In this document: piece by piece, positions 12,581-20,279 of the stretch | Layout of the letters: every line of letters begins with the position of its first letter | Position numbering within the stretch: position 1 is the stretch's first letter | DNA from: Mediannikoviicoccus vaginalis | GTDB taxonomy: Bacteria; Bacillota; Clostridia; Tissierellales; Peptoniphilaceae | Length of the DNA: 41,270 bases | NCBI RefSeq assembly: GCF_928097925.1 | Contig: NZ_CAKMRI010000002.1 | Coordinates: 1 to 41,270 of the forward strand | Direction of reading: 5' to 3' | Position numbers and translations under genes: made by a program | Notes under the pieces: generated by a model | The model's database searches: none | The model's input: the letters and a program-made list of their open reading frames with translations, nothing else | What the model was told of the DNA's origin: nothing

Positions 12581-12635
12581 GAAATAAAAAAGAAAAACCT
12601 GTAAATTCAAGTAGGATAACTTGACTTACAGGTTT
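12581..12635 (-). terminator. Minus-strand intrinsic terminator upstream of mobC
   Basis: AAACCTGTAA (12595-12604) pairs perfectly with TTACAGGTTT (12626-12635), and an inner CAAGT/ACTTG (12608-12612 and 12619-12623) extends the stem around a 6-nt loop. Read on the minus strand it is followed by TTCTTTTTTATTT, a good U-tract. It would stop leftward transcription before mobC, so it is either an insulator or an attenuator of mobC-relaxase. Confidence 0.65.
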
Positions 12636-12781
12636 AATTTATTCTATATATTTCGTTTGGGAATCTCCTGATTTAAATTTTTATTATTGATATTTTATCA
12701 CTTTTTGAGATAATATTCAAGTTTACGTTTAAGCTATTATAAGCGTTTGTTGCTGAATTTAATTATTATAAATTTAGGGGT

Positions 12782-12924
12782 TTGGGGATATTCCCCAACA
12801 AGTAAAATGGAAAAAATAAGCGATATATTCGTAGTATTTTTATTCCATTTTTAGTAAGTGCATATGCACTTACTGTGCTTGCTCATATACTAATAGTATA
12901 AGAACAGCTTTAAGCATAGTTCTT
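12782..12924. other. Candidate origin of transfer (oriT)
   Basis: Four inverted repeats stand side by side: TTGGGGA-TAT-TCCCCAA (12782-12798); AAAATGGAA (12804-12812) with TTCCATTTT (12843-12851); a 22-bp perfect palindrome (12853-12874); and AAGAAC with GTTCTT (12900-12905, 12919-12924) enclosing GCTT-T-AAGC. Together with the position upstream of a mobC-relaxase operon this is the usual layout of an oriT. The nick site itself cannot be assigned from sequence alone. Confidence 0.5.
12853..12874. repeat. 22-bp perfect palindrome
   Basis: AGTAAGTGCAT at 12853-12863 is followed directly by its exact reverse complement to 12874, with no spacer. A spacer-free palindrome is more like a dimeric protein binding site than an RNA hairpin. 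It lies in the putative oriT and could bind MobC or a regulator. Confidence 0.8.
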
Positions 12925-13105
12925 AAAAATGAACCTAATCATCTATGATAAAATTATAGATATTAGGGATGAAATGGATTCTTTTATGTGCTTGGTCTAT
13001 TAGAGTTATAAGCGTTAAGTGTTTATTAAATTTTATTAAGTTACCGCATCTATTGAAGTTAATAAACAATATATGACAAACCTAGAGGAATATTGCAAAA
13101 TTTAC

Positions 13106-13134
13106 TTTTAAATAGGGATTTTTATAAGTATAAT
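13106..13134 (+). promoter_or_regulatory. Possible promoter of the DtxR-type regulator gene
   Basis: A perfect TATAAT at 13129-13134 lies about 100 bp before the gene, but the -35 at 17-nt spacing (TTTTAA, 13106-13111) is poor. No GTTAG-N6-CTAAC box like that of the biosynthetic promoter is seen here. Confidence 0.35.
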
Positions 13135-13221
13135 GAGATAGTATAAAAATTAAGGAAATCATTTTTTAAGTTCTTTAATTTCGTATTTACTAAATTTGGA
13201 TGTAATTATTTTTATTTTTAA

Positions 13222-13238
13222 GGGAGGGGTAATCCATT
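13222..13238 (+). promoter_or_regulatory. Strong ribosome-binding site before an ATT start
   Basis: GGGAGGGG at 13222-13229 is followed by 6 nt and then ATT (13236). No ATG, GTG or TTG stands at a workable distance in this frame, and an in-frame stop at 13230-13232 excludes any earlier start. Confidence 0.6.
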
Positions 13239-13607
13239 CTACACAGAGAATTTGCAGAGGAAAATTATTTAGAAGCTATATATATTTTATCTTTGGGAAA
13301 AGATGAAGTAAGAAACATGGATCTTGCTAATTACTTAGAGTATAAAAGACCTACTGTTACAAGAATGTTAAAAAAACTTGAAAATAAAGGGCTGATTATT
13401 TATGGTGAAGATAAAATAATTCGTTTAACAGAGGAGTCAAAAACATTTTGCAAAAAAATGTATACAAGGCATAAATATTTGACGGATGTATTTATAAGAC
13501 TTGGAATAGATGCAGAAAAATCTGAAAATGAAGCTTGTCTTATAGAGCATGTTATTTCTGATGAAACTTTTGAAAAATTAAAAAAACATTTTGATTACAA
13601 TTTATAA
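13236..13607 (+). CDS. DtxR/IdeR-family iron-dependent repressor, probable ATT start
   Basis: A winged-helix metalloregulator of about 123 residues, expected to repress the siderophore operon when iron is plentiful. Helix 1 (HREFAEENYLEAIYIL) is encoded upstream of the first conventional start (TTG 13293), so that start would destroy the fold and lacks a ribosome-binding site. The frame is open back to a stop at 13230, and the only initiation point with a proper site (GGGAGGGG 13222-13229, 6 nt spacing) is ATT 13236, followed by CTA CAC AGA. The recognition helix region is YKRPTVTRMLKKLENKG. The C-terminal EACLIEHVISDE matches the DtxR metal site with C, E and H (Cys rather than the Glu of MntR), favouring iron over manganese. 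The C-terminal SH3-like domain is absent. By order it corresponds to eqbA of the equibactin locus. Its own terminator follows directly. Confidence 0.85.
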   Translation: MLHREFAEENYLEAIYILSLGKDEVRNMDLANYLEYKRPTVTRMLKKLENKGLIIYGEDKIIRLTEESKTFCKKMYTRHKYLTDVFIRLGIDAEKSENEACLIEHVISDETFEKLKKHFDYNL

Positions 13608-13609
13608 TA

Positions 13610-13653
13610 AATAGCATAGATGGCTCGCATAATGAGATATCTATGCTATTTTT
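13610..13653 (+). terminator. Intrinsic terminator of the regulator gene
   Basis: AATAGCATAGAT (13610-13621) pairs perfectly with ATCTATGCTATT (13639-13650), 12 bp, running into a short U-tract. It separates the regulator from the biosynthetic operon. Confidence 0.8.
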
Positions 13654-13691
13654 ATCTTTAAAATTATTTTTTCAAAAGCATCTTAAAGCTA

Positions 13692-13720
13692 TTGATAAAA
13701 GCTATCAAATAGTATATAAT
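13692..13720 (+). promoter_or_regulatory. Sigma-A promoter of the siderophore biosynthesis operon
   Basis: TTGATA (13692-13697), a 17-nt spacer and a perfect TATAAT (13715-13720). Transcription would begin near 13727, about 43 bp before the thioesterase start, and inside the adjoining operator. Confidence 0.8.
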
Positions 13721-13728
13721 AATTTTGA

Positions 13729-13744
13729 GTTAGCCGATACTAAC
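13729..13744. promoter_or_regulatory. Candidate DtxR-type iron box
   Basis: GTTAG-CCGATA-CTAAC (13729-13744) is a perfect 5-bp inverted repeat with a 6-bp centre, similar to the TTAG...CTAA core of DtxR/IdeR boxes. It covers the predicted start of transcription, so binding would block initiation. The repressor gene lies immediately upstream. Confidence 0.6.
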
Positions 13745-13769
13745 AGAAAACAAATAAAAAGGTGAATTT

Positions 13770-14522
13770 ATGTCAAAAAACTTTGAAATACTAAATAAAG
13801 AAATTAATGAAAATAATATAATAGCAAATCTTTTTATATTTCCATTTGCAGGTGGTGGAGTGTCTGCCTTTAGAAAATGGAAAGATGAGTTTGAAGATAT
13901 AAAATTATTTGTTGCCCAGTATCCAGGAAGAGAAAACAGGTTTTCTGAAAAGGCTATAAGTGACATTAACATCTTAGTGGATAGTTTATTTGAAGACATG
14001 AAAGAAAATTTTGATTTTAGAAAACCTTATCATTTATTTGGACACAGTATGGGAACAAAAATAGTCTATGAATTAGCATTAAGAATTAAAAATTCGGATT
14101 ACATAAATCCAAGAGGAATAATTATATCAGGAGGGCGTGCTCCATTATATAAAGAACCTCATCCAATTTATCATCTTGACGATGACGGATTTATAGAAGG
14201 CTTGAGAAGATATGAAGGAACACCAAAAGAAATTCTAGCTAATAAGGATTTAATTTCCATTTTCTTACCAACGCTTAGGGCAGATTTTGTAATAGATGAA
14301 GACTATCAAGACACAAAGTTTGAGAAATTAGAATCACCTATACTAGGTTTTATGGGAGATAAAGATCAAGAAATGACCTTAGATGAACTTATAAAATGGC
14401 AAGATTATACCACAAAAGAATTCGCTTATAGATATATCGATGGCAAGCATATGTTTGTCAATACATCTCCTGAAAGTGTCATTAAAGAGATAAAAGAGTT
14501 TATAAAAGTAAATGAAAATTGA
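13770..14522 (+). CDS. Type II (editing) thioesterase of the NRPS system
   Basis: A 250-residue alpha/beta hydrolase of the GrsT/YbtT/PchC type, which frees NRPS carrier domains from wrong or stalled acyl groups. It shows the family start FPFAGGGVSAFRKW and PGRENRF, the nucleophile elbow GHSMG with S93, an acid region GDKD (D197 or D199), and the catalytic H227 in DGKHMFVN. Length is normal. It is the first gene after the iron-box promoter and has AAAGGTG upstream of its ATG. Its end overlaps the next gene by 11 bp (ATGAAAATTGA), so the two are coupled. By order it corresponds to the second gene of the equibactin locus. Confidence 0.92.
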   Translation: MSKNFEILNKEINENNIIANLFIFPFAGGGVSAFRKWKDEFEDIKLFVAQYPGRENRFSEKAISDINILVDSLFEDMKENFDFRKPYHLFGHSMGTKIVYELALRIKNSDYINPRGIIISGGRAPLYKEPHPIYHLDDDGFIEGLRRYEGTPKEILANKDLISIFLPTLRADFVIDEDYQDTKFEKLESPILGFMGDKDQEMTLDELIKWQDYTTKEFAYRYIDGKHMFVNTSPESVIKEIKEFIKVNEN

Positions 14523-15204
14523 AGAATATGAGACAAGAAATACTAAAGATTTTCTTACTTTAGAAAATTTAAAAGCTAAATTATCTAATAATGATTTAAT
14601 ACTAATTAAGGCTTATACAGACAAATTATTAGAAGAAAAATTACTTTCTTATTTAACTGAAGAGGAGATAATAAAATCAAAGGATTATAAATCAGAAATA
14701 GCAAAAATTAATTATCTAGTATCAAGGGCAATACTTAATTTATCCCTAAAAGGTTTACTAGAAAAAGGAATTAATGATTTAATAGTCAAACGAGATAAAA
14801 ACAATAAGCCTTACCTAGAAAACACTATAGGATTAAAGTTTAACATCTCACACACTGAAGGATTAGTCTTGTTAGCTTTTTCTAAAAGAGAAGTAGGGAT
14901 AGATGTTGAAAAAATAAATTTTAAATTTGAGTTTAAAGATATATTAGAAAACTGTTTTACTAGAGATGAAATTATAAATATAGATAACAATATAATAAGT
15001 TTCTATAGATATTGGACTGCAAAAGAAGCCTATCTTAAATGTGATGGTATTGGTCTTATAAGAAATTTAAAAGAGATTGAAATAATTTCTTTGGAAAATG
15101 AATTTATAAAAATTAATGATAGTAAAAGGAATACAATAAGCAGATTAAAGTCATTGAACCATGACGACAAATATGTCGGGGCAATATGCTTGGAGGAGAA
15201 TTAA
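14512..15204 (+). CDS. 4'-phosphopantetheinyl transferase (Sfp type)
   Basis: A 230-residue enzyme that moves phosphopantetheine from CoA to the conserved serines of the carrier domains, turning apo NRPS into the active holo form. It carries both family signatures: GIDVEK with magnesium ligands D131 and E133, and the WTAKEAYLK motif with W168, K171 and E172. An ISH motif (KFNISHTEG) precedes them. The predicted targets are the three carrier domains encoded by the next genes (S37 and S1096 of NRPS 1, S1445 of NRPS 2). It overlaps the thioesterase by 11 bp and the aryl-AMP ligase by one base (TAATG), so translation of the three is linked. Confidence 0.92.
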   Translation: MKIEEYETRNTKDFLTLENLKAKLSNNDLILIKAYTDKLLEEKLLSYLTEEEIIKSKDYKSEIAKINYLVSRAILNLSLKGLLEKGINDLIVKRDKNNKPYLENTIGLKFNISHTEGLVLLAFSKREVGIDVEKINFKFEFKDILENCFTRDEIINIDNNIISFYRYWTAKEAYLKCDGIGLIRNLKEIEIISLENEFIKINDSKRNTISRLKSLNHDDKYVGAICLEEN

Positions 15205-16796
15205 TGAACATTGAATTAAAAGAAAAATTGGAAAAATTTTATGATGAACAAGTATGGCCGCATATGACTTTAGGAGAATTTATTGAAGATTGTGCTAAAA
15301 AATATAGGGATAAGATTGCCTTAGTAGATGGAGTCGTTGAACTTTCATATCAAGAATTAAATAGAAAAGCTTGCCATTATGCCAATGGTTTATTGAAAGC
15401 TGGATTTAAAAAGGGGGATAGAATCGTTCTTCAACTTCCTAATTGTCACGAATTTGTTATTATCCTTTTTGCCATGTTTAAGATTGGTGTGATTCCAGTA
15501 TTATCACTTCCAGCTCATAGGAAAAATGAAATAAAGGGAATATTAGAAAAATCAGGGGCAAAAGCATATATAGCTAAGGATAAATATCTTGGCTTTTCAT
15601 ATGTTGATATGATAAGAGAAGTAAGAGAAGAATTAAATATAGATTTTGAAGTTTATATTCTTGGAGATAATCAAGGATATAAAAATTTTTACAAACTCAA
15701 TGATAAAGATTATTCATCTCAGTATATAGATATTGATTATAAAGAGATGGCTCTACTCATGCTATCGAGTGGAACAACGGGAAGTCCTAAAATGATACCA
15801 ATGAAACATTGCGAATTAATTTGTTCAGCTATAGCAATAGGAAGTGCCCTAAATTATTCAGATGCTACAATATACTTGATGGCATTATCTCTATCTCATA
15901 AATTTGTTTTATCTTATCCAGGGATAATAGGAGTATTTTATCATGGAGCTAAGTGTGTAATATCTATGACACCAAGTCCTGACGAAATAATTTACAATAT
16001 AGAAGAGCATAATATTAGTACAATGGCTTTAGTTCCAGCTTTAGCAAGTTTATGTATGGATTTTTTAGAGTTCGAAAAAATTAATATTTCATCTTTAAAA
16101 ATTATACAAGTAGGTGGATCAGTTTTAGAATATAACAAAGCATTTGAAATCGAAAAGAGTTTTGGGTGTATTATTTCACAATTATATGGAATGACTGAAG
16201 GACTAGTTATGTGTACGAGATTTGATGATAACATGGACACCAGGCTTAATACTCAGGGCAAACCTGTATCTATTGGTGATAGTGTAAAAATAGTAGATGA
16301 GTTTGGAGAAGAAGTAAATACTGGTGATTATGGTGAATTATTAATAAGGGGGCCGTATACAATGTATGAGTATTACGGTGGAATGAATGATGTTAATAAC
16401 TCTATATTAGACAAAGAATTATACTTTAGAACTGGAGATAGAGCTAGAAAGTTATCAAACGAAAACTATCAAATAGCTGGTAGGGTTAAAGAAATGATAA
16501 TTAAAGGCGGAGAAAAAATTATTCCTTCTGAATTAGAAAACCTATTGCTAAAGAATAAAAAGATATCAGAAGTTCAAGTAGTCGGAGTTCCTGATGAAAT
16601 ATTAGGAGAAAAAATTTGCGTATGTATACTAGAAAAAGACAAAAATTTGATGTTTTCTGAAATCATTCAAACACTTAAAGAAACTGGTATAGCAGAATTT
16701 AAGATTCCAGATTGTATGAAGATAATTGATAATTGGCCGCTAACTGCTACGGGAAAAATAGATAGAAAAAGGCTAATAGAGAATTATGGAAATTAG
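15204..16796 (+). CDS. Aryl-acid-AMP ligase (DhbE/EntE/YbtE family)
   Basis: A 530-residue stand-alone adenylation enzyme that activates an aromatic acid and loads it on the ArCP of NRPS 1. It lines up along its whole length with DhbE-type ligases: LSSGTTGSPKMIPM, LYGMTEGLVMCTRFDD, TQGKP, FRTGDRA, GRVKEMIIKGGEKI and the catalytic TGKIDRK. The chosen ATG 15204 has GGAGGA 6 nt upstream; an in-frame ATG at 15186 lies before that site. The substrate pocket is odd: where DhbE reads H-N-Y-P-L-S-S and salicylate enzymes H-N-F-P-L-x-C (from memory), this one reads H232-K-F-V-L-S-Y238. The Asn to Lys and Ser/Cys to Tyr changes suggest a starter other than plain 2,3-dihydroxybenzoate or salicylate. No gene for making either acid is in the window. 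Confidence 0.9.
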   Translation: MNIELKEKLEKFYDEQVWPHMTLGEFIEDCAKKYRDKIALVDGVVELSYQELNRKACHYANGLLKAGFKKGDRIVLQLPNCHEFVIILFAMFKIGVIPVLSLPAHRKNEIKGILEKSGAKAYIAKDKYLGFSYVDMIREVREELNIDFEVYILGDNQGYKNFYKLNDKDYSSQYIDIDYKEMALLMLSSGTTGSPKMIPMKHCELICSAIAIGSALNYSDATIYLMALSLSHKFVLSYPGIIGVFYHGAKCVISMTPSPDEIIYNIEEHNISTMALVPALASLCMDFLEFEKINISSLKIIQVGGSVLEYNKAFEIEKSFGCIISQLYGMTEGLVMCTRFDDNMDTRLNTQGKPVSIGDSVKIVDEFGEEVNTGDYGELLIRGPYTMYEYYGGMNDVNNSILDKELYFRTGDRARKLSNENYQIAGRVKEMIIKGGEKIIPSELENLLLKNKKISEVQVVGVPDEILGEKICVCILEKDKNLMFSEIIQTLKETGIAEFKIPDCMKIIDNWPLTATGKIDRKRLIENYGN

Positions 16797-16819
16797 AATA
16801 TTTGAGAGGAGAAGAAAGA

Positions 16820-19800
16820 ATGCCTGATTTATACGATTTATTAAATGAAATTAAAATTCAAGTTAAAAGTTATATAAATAAAGATGATATAAAAAATCAT
16901 GATAATTTAATAGAGTTGGGAATAACTTCAGTAAATGTTATGGGAATAATAAGTAAATTAAGAAGGCACAATATTAATGTATCGTTTTCTAAATTAATGG
17001 AAAAGCCATGTTTTGCTGAATGGGAAGTTGCAATAAAAAATGCTCGTAAATTAAATAATCCAAATAATTCTAATAAAAAAGTCATAGGAAACAAACTGTT
17101 TGAATTAACTGATATTCAGTATGCTTATCTTGTAGGTGGTCATGATAATCAAATACAAGGAGGAGTAGGTTGCCACGCCTATATTGAAATAGATGGAAAA
17201 GAAATAGATTGTAAAAGATTGAATGATGCATGGAATAAACTTCAATATAGACATCCAATGCTTAGAGCAAGGTTCACAGAGGATGGAAAACAAGAAATAT
17301 TAGATAAACCTTTTGACGAAGAAATTGAAGTTTTTGATTTATCTAATTTAGATGAAGAAGATACCAAAATTAGACTAGATGAAATACGAGAAAATTTATC
17401 TCATAGAAAACTCAGAGTAAAAATGGGAGAAGTCGCAGGATTAAAAGTTGCAAATCTGTCACAGAATAGAAATAAAATTTTCTTTGATTTAGATTTACTT
17501 GTTGCCGATGTCATGAGTATGAGTATTCTTTTGAAAGAATTAGGAGAATCGTATTTAGGAAAAGAATTAGACAATCTAAACAATTATACCTTTAAAGACT
17601 ATATAAACAATCTTGAAGTAGACTCTGAAATTTATAAAAAAGACCAACAGTTTTGGAAAGAAAAAATAGACTCATTTGAGATAGAAAGACCTAATTTACC
17701 ATTAAAGAAAGCTCCTGAACAAATTAAAGAAACGAGATTTACTAGAAGGAAACGAGTTATTGAAAAAGATAAATGGAGCAAAATAAAAGAGCTTGCAGCA
17801 AGCTATAAATCTACACCATCAATGGTTTTATTAACTGCGTATGCTTTAATTCTAGAAAGATGGACTAACCAAGATAAGTTTTTTATAAACTTACCATTAT
17901 TTAATAGAGATCTTTCAAATGAAAACTTAAAAGCTATGGTAGCAGATTTTACAAATATCTTATTAGTAGAGCATGAAAGAAAAAATGATACCACTTTCAT
18001 AGAAACTTTGAATAGAATAAGCAAAACCTTTATAGAAAATGCCAGCCATTCATATTATAGTGGAGTTCAAGTTCAAAGAGATATATCAAAATCACAGGGA
18101 ACAAGCCTTAATGTAGCACCTGTAGTTTTTGCGTGCAACATAGACTATCCAATAGAAACTGAAATTTCAAGGAAAGCTTTGGGCAAAATTACATATATGG
18201 TATCACAAACTCCAGGAGTATGGTTAGATTTCCAATCATATATAAAAGATGGAGATTTAGTATTATGCTGGGACAGTGTAGATGAACTTTTCCCTGAAAA
18301 TATGTTAGATGACATGTTAAATTCTTTAGAAGGACAACTTTTAAGACTAACAGAAAAGGAAAATTGGGAAAGCAAATTTGATGTACTATCAGAAAATCAA
18401 AAACTAGCAAGAGAAAAAGAGCTTAAATCAATTCTTCCATTAAACTTTCCTGATGAGAGATTATATGATGGATTTATAAAAAATGTAAAAGAAAATCCAA
18501 ACAAAATTGCAATTATAGATTCAGAATCTAAAGAAGAAATATCTTATATAGACTTATATGAAAAATCCTTAAATGTAGCAGGATATTTAAAGGAAAATGG
18601 AATAAAAAAGGGAGACTATGTAGGCATTACTCTCCCAAGATCAAGCAAGCAAATTTACGCTATATTTGGAATACTTTTTTCTGGAGCGGCATATGTTGCT
18701 GTTGGAATAAATCAGCCTAGCGAAAGACGAACTAAAATATACGAACAAATTGGTATAAAGTTTGTCATCAGTGAAAATAAAACAATAGAAAATTGCAAAC
18801 TAGATACGGGAGAAGTTTCTTTAATTGACTTAGACAAAGCTATAGACAAATCCTTAGGTCTTGATAAGCCTATAGAAGTAAGTCCTTTTGACTCAGCCTA
18901 TATAATAATGACATCAGGTACTACAGGAGTGCCAAAGGGTGTTGAGATTATGCATACAAGTGCCATTAATACTATTAATGATTTAAATGAAAAATATTCT
19001 ATTAATTCAAATGATACGTTACTTATGGTATCAGCAATAGACTTTGACTTATCAGTATATGATATTTTTGGAATACTTGGTGTAGGTGGAACTCTAATAA
19101 CAACTAATGAAGATAATTATCGTAATCCTGATGAGTGGATTAGAATTATTGAAAAATATAAGGTAAGTGTGTGGGACTCTGTACCTATACTTTTTGACAT
19201 GCTCGTAACTATGGCAGAGAGTGAAAAGAAAAACTTACCACTTAGAATTGTTATGTTATCGGGAGATTGGATAGTAAAAGACTTACCAGGAAGATTTTAT
19301 AAGATAAGCGAAAAAGAAAATTCTATAGTTGTTGCTATGGGTGGTGCAACGGAAGCTTCAATCTGGTCAAATTATTTAAATGTGCCGAGACAAATACCTA
19401 AAGATTGGATTTCCATTCCTTATGGAAGACCACTTAAAAACCAAGTCTATAGAGTAGTAGATGAATTAGGTAGAATATGCCCTAATTATGTTAAGGGAGA
19501 ACTTCTAATTGGTGGAGTTGGTGTTGCTAAATGCTACCATGGAGATGAAGAACTAACTAATAGAAAGTATTTTGAAGAAGATGGACTTAGATGGTATAGA
19601 ACTGGAGATAATGGAAGATTTTGGAATGATGGTACTATTGAATTTCTTGGAAGGAAAGATACTCAAGTAAAAATTAAAGGACATAGAATTGAACTTGGTG
19701 AGGTTGAGTCTGTACTTAAAGGATTTCCTGATATCATTGATTGCTGTGCGAGCGTTATAAATTGTCATAATTCAATGAAAATTGGATTATATATTGTATG

Positions 19801-20260
19801 TAATAGCAATAACTTCAATATAAATAATTTAAAAGAAAGATTAGATAGAATTCTTCCAAGGTTTATGATTCCAGAGGAATATTATATTTGTAATAGCAGA
19901 AAAATTACAAAAAATGGCAAACTTGATCGAGAAGAGATTAAAAAAATAATAGTAAACGAATCGTTAAAAGTTGAAAAAGTTGTCCAAAACAACTTAAACC
20001 CCAAATTAACCGATACAGAAGTTTACTTAATAAATTTATTTAAAAATAAATTAAGTATAACAGATATAAGGGTAGAGGACAATTTTTTTAAATTGGGAGG
20101 GGATAGTTTAGCAGCAATATCTATTATTAGTGAAATAAATTCGGATTTTATGTTGAAGGAAAAGATTTCTATAAATAAGATTTTTAAATTTCCAACTATT
20201 AAACAATTATCAAAGGAAATTGACACATTGATTCAAGATGTAGAAATCTACGAAATTTAA
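16820..20260 (+). CDS. NRPS 1: ArCP-Cyclization-Adenylation(Cys)-PCP
   Basis: A 1146-residue synthetase that accepts the aryl group and condenses and cyclises it with cysteine to an aryl-thiazoline. Domains: aryl carrier at 1-75 (S37 in LGITSVNVM); cyclization domain at about 95-530 with DLLVADVMS (D225, D230, S233), the Cy form of the condensation motif; adenylation at about 555-1045 (TSGTTGVPKG near 698, YRTGD near 926, NGKLDRE near 1032); PCP at about 1060-1130 (S1096 in GGDSL). The pocket reads D743-L744-Y747 and later I-W (TEASIWS), like known Cys codes. Unlike PchE and HMWP2 there is no epimerase/methyltransferase-like insert in the A domain. The acidic C-terminal tail (IQDVEIYEI) may dock to the TubC-like N-terminus of NRPS 2. 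ATG 16820 follows GAGGAG; TTG 16802 is rejected. By order it corresponds to eqbE. Confidence 0.93.
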   Translation: MPDLYDLLNEIKIQVKSYINKDDIKNHDNLIELGITSVNVMGIISKLRRHNINVSFSKLMEKPCFAEWEVAIKNARKLNNPNNSNKKVIGNKLFELTDIQYAYLVGGHDNQIQGGVGCHAYIEIDGKEIDCKRLNDAWNKLQYRHPMLRARFTEDGKQEILDKPFDEEIEVFDLSNLDEEDTKIRLDEIRENLSHRKLRVKMGEVAGLKVANLSQNRNKIFFDLDLLVADVMSMSILLKELGESYLGKELDNLNNYTFKDYINNLEVDSEIYKKDQQFWKEKIDSFEIERPNLPLKKAPEQIKETRFTRRKRVIEKDKWSKIKELAASYKSTPSMVLLTAYALILERWTNQDKFFINLPLFNRDLSNENLKAMVADFTNILLVEHERKNDTTFIETLNRISKTFIENASHSYYSGVQVQRDISKSQGTSLNVAPVVFACNIDYPIETEISRKALGKITYMVSQTPGVWLDFQSYIKDGDLVLCWDSVDELFPENMLDDMLNSLEGQLLRLTEKENWESKFDVLSENQKLAREKELKSILPLNFPDERLYDGFIKNVKENPNKIAIIDSESKEEISYIDLYEKSLNVAGYLKENGIKKGDYVGITLPRSSKQIYAIFGILFSGAAYVAVGINQPSERRTKIYEQIGIKFVISENKTIENCKLDTGEVSLIDLDKAIDKSLGLDKPIEVSPFDSAYIIMTSGTTGVPKGVEIMHTSAINTINDLNEKYSINSNDTLLMVSAIDFDLSVYDIFGILGVGGTLITTNEDNYRNPDEWIRIIEKYKVSVWDSVPILFDMLVTMAESEKKNLPLRIVMLSGDWIVKDLPGRFYKISEKENSIVVAMGGATEASIWSNYLNVPRQIPKDWISIPYGRPLKNQVYRVVDELGRICPNYVKGELLIGGVGVAKCYHGDEELTNRKYFEEDGLRWYRTGDNGRFWNDGTIEFLGRKDTQVKIKGHRIELGEVESVLKGFPDIIDCCASVINCHNSMKIGLYIVCNSNNFNINNLKERLDRILPRFMIPEEYYICNSRKITKNGKLDREEIKKIIVNESLKVEKVVQNNLNPKLTDTEVYLINLFKNKLSITDIRVEDNFFKLGGDSLAAISIISEINSDFMLKEKISINKIFKFPTIKQLSKEIDTLIQDVEIYEI

Positions 20261-20279
20261 TTATATATTGGAGGATAAC

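Larger units (their letters stand above)
12437..13235. other. Non-coding region of about 800 bp between mobC and the iron-regulator gene
   Basis: No ORF of significant length is seen on either strand. In order it holds the mobC ribosome-binding site, a minus-strand terminator hairpin (12581-12635), a cluster of four inverted repeats (12782-12924), another 9-bp inverted repeat (GTTTATTAA 13021-13029 with TTAATAAAC 13059-13067), a possible promoter (13106-13134) and a strong ribosome-binding site at 13222-13229. It marks the junction of the transfer genes and the siderophore cargo. Confidence 0.8.

Noticed and set aside
12929-13003. Plus-strand ORF of 24 codons (MNLIIYDKIIDIRDEMD...) right of the putative oriT
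   Set aside because: No ribosome-binding site in front of its ATG and no recognisable domain; possibly a gene remnant but not supportable.
13293-13295. TTG as the start of the DtxR-type gene
   Set aside because: It would delete the conserved first helix and has no ribosome-binding site.
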